This document shows positions 59,454 through 64,000 of a DNA stretch of 64,000 nucleotides, in pieces. Made by a program: the position numbers and the translations under genes. Numbering within the stretch: the stretch's first letter is position 1; every line of letters starts with the position of its first letter. The notes beneath the pieces were generated by a model that was not told the DNA's origin, ran no database searches, and worked only from the letters and a program-made list of their open reading frames with translations. The stretch is from NCBI GenBank assembly GCA_018268415.1, contig JAFDWO010000100.1:1-64000 (forward strand). Direction: 5' to 3'. Source of the stretch: Actinomycetota bacterium (lineage in GTDB: Bacteria > Actinomycetota > Thermoleophilia > Solirubrobacterales > 70-9).

Positions 59454-60950
59454 TCAGAGCTGGGCGCAGACGGCCTTCACCTCGGTGTAGAGCTCGAGCG
59501 CGTCCTCCCCCATCTCCCGTCCCCAACCGGACTCCTTGTAGCCGCCGAACGGCATCGATGCGTCGAAGACGTTGTAACAGTTGATCCACACCGTGCCCGC
59601 CTTCAGCTCGGCCGCGGTGCGGTGCGCCTTCTTGATGTCGTTGGTCCAGACCCCGGCGGCAAGGCCATAGTGGCTCTGGTTCGCGCTCGGCACCAATTCG
59701 TCGGTGGATTTGAACGGCTTGACGGTGACGACGGGGCCGAAGATCTCCTCCGCCTCGACTTTCATCTGTGGGTTCGTGCCGGCCAGGACGGTCGGCTCGA
59801 CGAAGTAGCCCGAGTCACCGATCCGGCTACCGCCGACGACCGTCTCCGCGCCCTCGGCCCGGCCGGAGTCGAGGAAGCCGCAGACGCGGTCGAGCTGCTC
59901 GGTCGAGACCAGCGGGCCCATTTCGGTCTGCGGGTCGAGACCGGAGCCGACCTTGATCGATTTGGCGTGCTCGGCGACGCCGGCGACGACCTCGTCGTAG
60001 ACCGACTCCTCGGCGAAGAGGCGCGATCCCGCACAGCAGCACTGACCGTGGTTGAAGAAGATCGCGTTGGCGGCACCGGGAATCGACTCCGCCAGGTCGG
60101 CGTCGGCGAAGACGACGTTCGGCGACTTGCCGCCGAGCTCCAACGACACCTTCTTCAGGTTCCCGGCCGCGGCGGTGACGATCATCTTCCCCACCTCGGT
60201 CGAGCCGGTGAAGGCGATCTTGTCGACTTCGTCGTGGGCGGCCAGCGGCGCGCCGGTCTCCTCGCCGAAGCCGGTGACGATGTTGACGACGCCGGGCGGG
60301 ATGCCCGCCTCGAGGATCAGCTCGCCCAGTTTCAGCGCCGAGAGCGGCGTCTGCTCGGCCGGCTTCAACACCACCGTGCAGCCGCAGGCAAGCGCCGGGC
60401 CGAGCTTCCAGGCCGCCATCAGCAGCGGGAAGTTCCAGGGGATGATCTGGCCGACCACGCCGACCGGTTCGTGCAGCGTGTAGGCGTGGAACTTCGCCCC
60501 CGGCATGTAGGGGACGTTCAACGACAGGGTCTGCCCGACGTTCTTCGTCGCCCAACCCGACATGTAGTGGAACAGGTCGGCGGCGAGCGGGACGTCGGCG
60601 GCGCGGGCGACCGCCAGCGGCTTGCCGTTGTCGAGTGCCTCCAGCGTGGCGAGCTCGTCGCCGTGCTCGAGGATCAGGTCGCCGAGCCGGTGGATCGCGC
60701 GCCCGCGGTCGGAGGCGGTCATGTCCTTCCACGGCCCGGAGTCGAAGGCGGCGCGAGCCGTCTTGACGGCGCGATCGATGTCCTCGGAGCCGCCACGCGC
60801 CACGTGCGCCAGCACCTCGCCGCTGGCCGGATCGAACACCTCGAAGGTGCGGCCGTCGGCGGCCTCCACCCAATCGGCACCGATCAGCATCGGGTGCTGG
60901 GCGGCGGCGAAGCGCCGCGCGCCCTCGTCGATCTTGATCTCGGTTGCCAC
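59454..60950 (-). CDS. NAD(P)-dependent aldehyde dehydrogenase
   Basis: 498 residues from GTG 60950 with a GGAGGG site. IIPWNFPLLMAAWKLGPALACG cofactor region, FTGSTEVGKMI, catalytic Glu in LELGGKSPNVVFADAD and catalytic Cys in FFNHGQCCCAGSRL; C-terminal MPFGGYKESGWGREMG. Class 1/2 type (retinal or acetaldehyde-like, GQCCCAGSR). Oxidises aldehydes to acids. Divergent from the GAF regulator, which likely controls it. Followed by hairpin 59394-59440. Confidence 0.95.
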   Translation of the reverse strand: MATEIKIDEGARRFAAAQHPMLIGADWVEAADGRTFEVFDPASGEVLAHVARGGSEDIDRAVKTARAAFDSGPWKDMTASDRGRAIHRLGDLILEHGDELATLEALDNGKPLAVARAADVPLAADLFHYMSGWATKNVGQTLSLNVPYMPGAKFHAYTLHEPVGVVGQIIPWNFPLLMAAWKLGPALACGCTVVLKPAEQTPLSALKLGELILEAGIPPGVVNIVTGFGEETGAPLAAHDEVDKIAFTGSTEVGKMIVTAAAGNLKKVSLELGGKSPNVVFADADLAESIPGAANAIFFNHGQCCCAGSRLFAEESVYDEVVAGVAEHAKSIKVGSGLDPQTEMGPLVSTEQLDRVCGFLDSGRAEGAETVVGGSRIGDSGYFVEPTVLAGTNPQMKVEAEEIFGPVVTVKPFKSTDELVPSANQSHYGLAAGVWTNDIKKAHRTAAELKAGTVWINCYNVFDASMPFGGYKESGWGREMGEDALELYTEVKAVCAQL

Positions 60951-61097
60951 AGTTCAGCCCTCCTCGTCTCGGCCCCTCGGCGCGTCGGCCGGGGGCGACT
61001 GATCCCTTGCTCCGAAGCTAGATCGCCGGGGGTTGCAACGGCGTAGCATCAGTGGTCGGAGCCCTGCCGCCGCGCGCGGGCGCCGGAAAGGAGAGCC

Positions 61098-62399
61098 TTG
61101 ACTTCGTCGCAATGGGTCGCGATCAACTCGAGCACGGACCGCCGGGAATGGGCGCGCAAGCTCGCGCGGGCGCACGAGCGCGGCCTCGCCGGGGCGACCG
61201 CACAGCCGGAGGTGCGCGAGGTGATCGACCAGTCGTGGCAACGCAGCGCCCGCGCCCGGGTCGACCCGATCGGCGGGATCGCGCCGCTGGTGATGAGCGA
61301 GGACGAGGCGGCGGCGCGCTGGGAGGACTCGCCGCTGCGGGTCGCCGAGCCGATCCTGCGCGAGCTGCTCGCCGACGTCGGCACGGCCGGGCAGCAGGTG
61401 GTGCTGGTCTGTGATGCCGAGGGGACGATGCTGTGGATCGACGGTGAGCCGGGGGTGCTGGAGCAGGCGACGGCGATCCACCTGGAGCGCGGCTCGGGCT
61501 GGAGCGAGGAGCGCGCCGGGACCAACGCGATGGGGACGGCGCTCGCCGCCGGGCACCCGCTGCAGGTCTTCTCCGCCGAGCACTTCGCGGTCCCGGTCCA
61601 CGAATGGACGTGCAGCGCGGCACCGGTGCGGGATCCGGAGACCGGGGAGACGATCGGCGTCCTCGACCTCTCGGGCGAGCTTGGCACCGCCCACCCGCAC
61701 AGCCTGGCGCTGGTCGCGGCGGCGGCGCGGATGATCGAAGCGGAGCTGGCGCGTTCGGCGGCCGAACGGGCGGCGGCACTGCAGGAGCGCCACGGCATGC
61801 GCCGCCAGGGCGGCGGCGCGGCAGAGCTGCACACGAGCTTCCTCGGACGCGACGGGGCGCTGGTCGAGGCCGGCGGTCGCCGTGTCCACCTCTCCCCCCG
61901 GCACAGCGAGATTTTGTGCCTCCTCTCGCTGATGCCGGAGGGGATGGGTGCCGAGCGGCTGGCACTGGAGCTCTATGGCGACTTCGGCAAGCCGGTGACG
62001 GCGCGGGCGGAGCTCTCACGACTGCGGCGGGTGCTGCCGGGGGCGATCGTCGCCAACCCCTACCGACTGGGGATCAAGCTGCGCGACGACCGGCGCGAGG
62101 TCGAGAAGCTGCTCGGCGCCGGGAGGCTCGCCGAGGCGCTGGGCCGTTACACGGGGCCGCTGCTACCGGGCTCCGAAGCGCCGTTGGTGGAAGAGGCGCG
62201 GCGGCGACTGGACGACGGCCTGCGCGAGGCGATCCTCGCGAGCGGCGCACCGGCGCTGATCGAGGCGTGGCTGCGCAACCCGTCCGGCGAGGACGACCTC
62301 GAGGCGTGCCGGGCCCTGGTCGCGCGCCTGGCGGGCGATGACCCGCGCCGGCCGGCCGCGATCAGCCGGTTGCGGCGCCTGCTTTCGCCCGCGCGCTGA
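61098..62399 (+). CDS. GAF-domain transcriptional regulator
   Basis: 433 residues, TTG 61098 with AAAGGAGA upstream. N-terminal helix VIDQSWQRSARARVDP and GAF domain (about 65-215, ...VLVCDAEGTMLWIDGEPGVLEQATAIHLERGSGWSEERAGTNAMGTALAAGHPLQVFSAEHF) that matches the sensor part of AcoR-type activators of acetoin/aldehyde genes. Instead of an AAA+ sigma-54 domain it has a winged HTH-like region (RRVHLSPRHSEILCLLSLMPEGMGAERLALELYGDFGKPVTARAELSRLRRVL) and a helical tail. Divergent from the aldehyde dehydrogenase. The 3' end overlaps the convergent hydrolase by 38 nt. Confidence 0.85.
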   Translation: MTSSQWVAINSSTDRREWARKLARAHERGLAGATAQPEVREVIDQSWQRSARARVDPIGGIAPLVMSEDEAAARWEDSPLRVAEPILRELLADVGTAGQQVVLVCDAEGTMLWIDGEPGVLEQATAIHLERGSGWSEERAGTNAMGTALAAGHPLQVFSAEHFAVPVHEWTCSAAPVRDPETGETIGVLDLSGELGTAHPHSLALVAAAARMIEAELARSAAERAAALQERHGMRRQGGGAAELHTSFLGRDGALVEAGGRRVHLSPRHSEILCLLSLMPEGMGAERLALELYGDFGKPVTARAELSRLRRVLPGAIVANPYRLGIKLRDDRREVEKLLGAGRLAEALGRYTGPLLPGSEAPLVEEARRRLDDGLREAILASGAPALIEAWLRNPSGEDDLEACRALVARLAGDDPRRPAAISRLRRLLSPAR

Positions 62400-63363
62400 A
62401 CCGGGCGATCTGGGCGGCGAAGCGTTCGGCGTCCTGGAAGAGCATCCCGTGCGCGGCGCCGGCGTAGATCGCCAGCGAGGAGCCGGGGATGCGGGCATGC
62501 AGGCGCCGCGCGTTGACGGGCGGCACACCAGGGTCCAGGGCACCGTTGGTGATCAGGGTCGGCGTGGTGATGCCGGGCAGGCCGCGCCAGGTCCCGCCGT
62601 ACTCGAGGAAGGCTTCCTCGGCGGCTTCCTGGCGCTTCAGCGTGCGCGGCGCGACCTTCTCCTGCGGGATCGACTCGACGCCGTGGACGAAGCGCGCGCT
62701 CGCCGCGCCGCCCGCCGGGGTCGCCGGGAAGAGCAGTTCGAGGAACACGTTCACGCCCGCGTTCGGGTTCGCCAGCCTGCGGATCAGGTCGGGCGGCGGC
62801 GGCACCGTGTGCGAGCTGCCCCCGTCGCCGCCCGTGGTGACGAGCGCGCCCAGCAGCGAGGGCTTCTGCTCGGCCAGCGTGAGGCCGATCTCGCCACCCA
62901 TCGACCAGCCGACCAGCGTCGGGTCCTGCAACCCGAGCGCTTCGATCAGTTCGCCGGTGTCGCGCGCCATCAGCTGCACCGTGAGCCGCTTCGACAGATC
63001 GTCGGTCGTATAGCCGACCCCGCGGTTGTCGAAGATCGTGACCCGGAACTTCTTCGCCAGCGGGTGGAGCAGGTAGGGCATCCAAAGGCTCATCGGCGCC
63101 GTGTCCCCCTGGACCATGATCAGGTCCGGCCCCCGCCCGAACTGCCGGTAACCGATCTCGATCCCGCCGACGGGGAGTCGGTAGACCGGCCCCTCGAACG
63201 CCCCCGCGCCGGGGAGCCTCGAGTGCGGCACCAGCTTCGGCGCGGCCTGCCCGACCACGCCGGCGGGCGCCACCGTCGTCCGCGCGGCCGCGGCGCCCGC
63301 GCCCGCCCCGAGCGCGAGCAGCGCGACGAGGAGCAACGGGAGGCCGATCCGGCGAAGAGACAT
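62362..63363 (-). CDS. Exported alpha/beta hydrolase
   Basis: 333 residues with a Sec signal (about 1-27, LLLVALLALGAGAGAAAA). Mature fold: GGIEIGYRQFGRGPDLIMVQGDTAPMSLW (G-D oxyanion region), FDNRGVGYT, nucleophile elbow GWSMGG, acid in NGALDPGVPP and His in GAAHGMLFQ. Similar in plan to extracellular proteases/peptidases and epoxide-type hydrolases; substrate unknown. ATG 63363. Confidence 0.88.
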   Translation of the reverse strand: MSLRRIGLPLLLVALLALGAGAGAAAARTTVAPAGVVGQAAPKLVPHSRLPGAGAFEGPVYRLPVGGIEIGYRQFGRGPDLIMVQGDTAPMSLWMPYLLHPLAKKFRVTIFDNRGVGYTTDDLSKRLTVQLMARDTGELIEALGLQDPTLVGWSMGGEIGLTLAEQKPSLLGALVTTGGDGGSSHTVPPPPDLIRRLANPNAGVNVFLELLFPATPAGGAASARFVHGVESIPQEKVAPRTLKRQEAAEEAFLEYGGTWRGLPGITTPTLITNGALDPGVPPVNARRLHARIPGSSLAIYAGAAHGMLFQDAERFAAQIARFSARAKAGAATG

Positions 63364-63517
63364 CTCAACCGCGAAATCTAGGCGTTGGGGTCGACGACGA
63401 ACCGGGCGCCGCCGATCACAGGACGTTCACGGGGCGCCTACAAGTGGGTAACTCCGCGATCGAATACCGGCGAGAGGCTGCGCGGCGGAACCGGACCCTC
63501 CAAAGGAGAAGCTCCCC

Positions 63518-64000
63518 ATGCGCCTTCGTCTCATCCTTGTTTCCCTCGCCTTCGCGGCGCTCTTCATCGTCGTGCCGACGGCCGCCCTCGCCTCACCCTC
63601 GGGAGTGGTGATCTCCCAGTTCAGAACGAGGACCGCGGCCTCACCGTACAACGAGTACCTGCAGATCACCAACGCCGGCGCGACGACCGTCGACCTCTCC
63701 GGCTGGCGACTCTACGACTGCTACACCTCCGGCGGCAAAGCCCAGGTCGGGACGAACGGCGAACCGCTGCCGCCCGGGACCACGCTGCCTGCCGGCAAGA
63801 GCTTCGTCTTCGGCAAGGACATCGGCGACTACACCGGTGAAGCCGACGCGACCTACCGCTACCAGGTGGCCGAGACCGGCGGCTTCCAGGTACGCGACGG
63901 CAAAGGAGCCGTGCAGGACGCGGTCGGCGCGCCCGGCACCGCCTGCGCCGAGGGTGCGGGCCTGACGCTGCCGACCAGCGGCTCGAACTTCACCTTCACC
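63518..64000 (+). CDS. Exported lamin-tail-domain protein, cut by window end
   Basis: 161 codons with no stop before the window ends. AAAGGAG 10 nt before ATG 63518. Signal peptide (1-26, ends AALA) then a lamin-tail domain: SGVVISQFRTRTAASPYNEYLQITNAGATTVDLSGWRLYD, the E-(F/Y)-L-x-I-x-N ... D-L-(S/T)-G-W-x-L pattern. Extracellular, often found in secreted nucleases or surface proteins. The rest of the gene is outside the window. Confidence 0.85.
   Translation, partial: MRLRLILVSLAFAALFIVVPTAALASPSGVVISQFRTRTAASPYNEYLQITNAGATTVDLSGWRLYDCYTSGGKAQVGTNGEPLPPGTTLPAGKSFVFGKDIGDYTGEADATYRYQVAETGGFQVRDGKGAVQDAVGAPGTACAEGAGLTLPTSGSNFTFT

Noticed and set aside
58131-61046. 971-codon plus-strand open frame
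   Set aside because: Opposite the amino-acid transporter and aldehyde dehydrogenase genes; rich in Arg/Gly/His/Asp with no motif.
1-64000. CRISPR array
   Set aside because: No run of regularly spaced identical repeats with unique spacers; the repeats found are dispersed palindromes, and no cas gene is present.

Overview
The window is very GC-rich, uses many GTG and TTG starts, and has long open frames antisense to most genes. The gene families fit an actinobacterium, most likely the Thermoleophilia/Solirubrobacterales group: a short collagen-like exported protein with an N-terminal LINGKQIKPGTITGKQIK-type block, IPT/TIG plus PASTA secreted proteins, a very large LuxR/MalT-like ATPase regulator, and no outer-membrane genes. 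This placement is inferred from gene content, not from a marker tree.

Layout. 1-9.5 kb: chromosomal genes (GNAT, LysR, IPT-PASTA exported protein, inorganic pyrophosphatase, VOC protein, lipoprotein, collagen-like protein, LAL regulator) and a RES/Xre toxin-antitoxin pair with an obvious operator. 9.58-9.85 kb: a frameshifted SDR remnant. 9,999-25,361: an integrated genomic island of about 15.3 kb. It is bounded by a 41-bp direct repeat of the 3' end of tRNA-Glu(CTC), starts with a tyrosine integrase, carries repeated GCCGGCAAC motifs inside both ends, and holds mostly unrecognised genes: a four-gene cassette of unknowns, an RHH-PIN pair, an HNH-type protein beside a DUF3800 fragment, a PD-(D/E)XK (HsdR-N-like) protein, and a 1,050-residue helical protein divergent from a small partner. 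It looks like an uncharacterised defence or satellite island.

25.4-42.8 kb: tRNA-Glu, tRNA-Leu, two alpha/beta hydrolases (one a likely haloalkane dehalogenase), a metallophosphoesterase, a complete sulfate ABC operon (binding protein, CysT, CysW, CysA), a complete phosphate operon (pstSCAB without phoU) running into a lipoprotein, two zinc-ribbon proteins and an anchored phosphoesterase-like protein, then greA. Convergent gaps here are filled with long perfect palindromes.

42.8-45.7 kb: a TetR-Nudix-RDD operon and a PAP2 phosphatase. 45.6-56.1 kb: a tightly coupled minus-strand operon that looks biosynthetic. In order of transcription: an unusual tRNA-Thr(TGT), an ArgRS-like synthetase, a fused aminodeoxychorismate synthase PabAB, GNAT, HDAC/acetylpolyamine-amidohydrolase-like enzyme, chorismate mutase, cytochrome P450, and an MbtG-like N-hydroxylase fused to a PQQ beta-propeller. 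This is the best candidate for an undescribed system: a chorismate-derived amine pathway with its own aminoacyl-tRNA synthetase, as resistance or as an aminoacyl-tRNA supplier.

56.4-64 kb: UspA, a polar amino-acid ABC transporter, an aldehyde dehydrogenase divergent from a GAF regulator, an exported alpha/beta hydrolase and the start of a lamin-tail-domain exported protein cut by the window end.

A second theme is palindromic repeats. A 49-nt family (consensus arm GTTGATGGGCCGAAAACTC) occurs five times, three times inside genes, where two copies encode the same peptide frame (VDGPKTQ...SAHQ). A 58-nt hairpin occurs as two exact copies and one degenerate copy within longer intergenic repeats. 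Several other near-perfect hairpins sit in convergent gaps.
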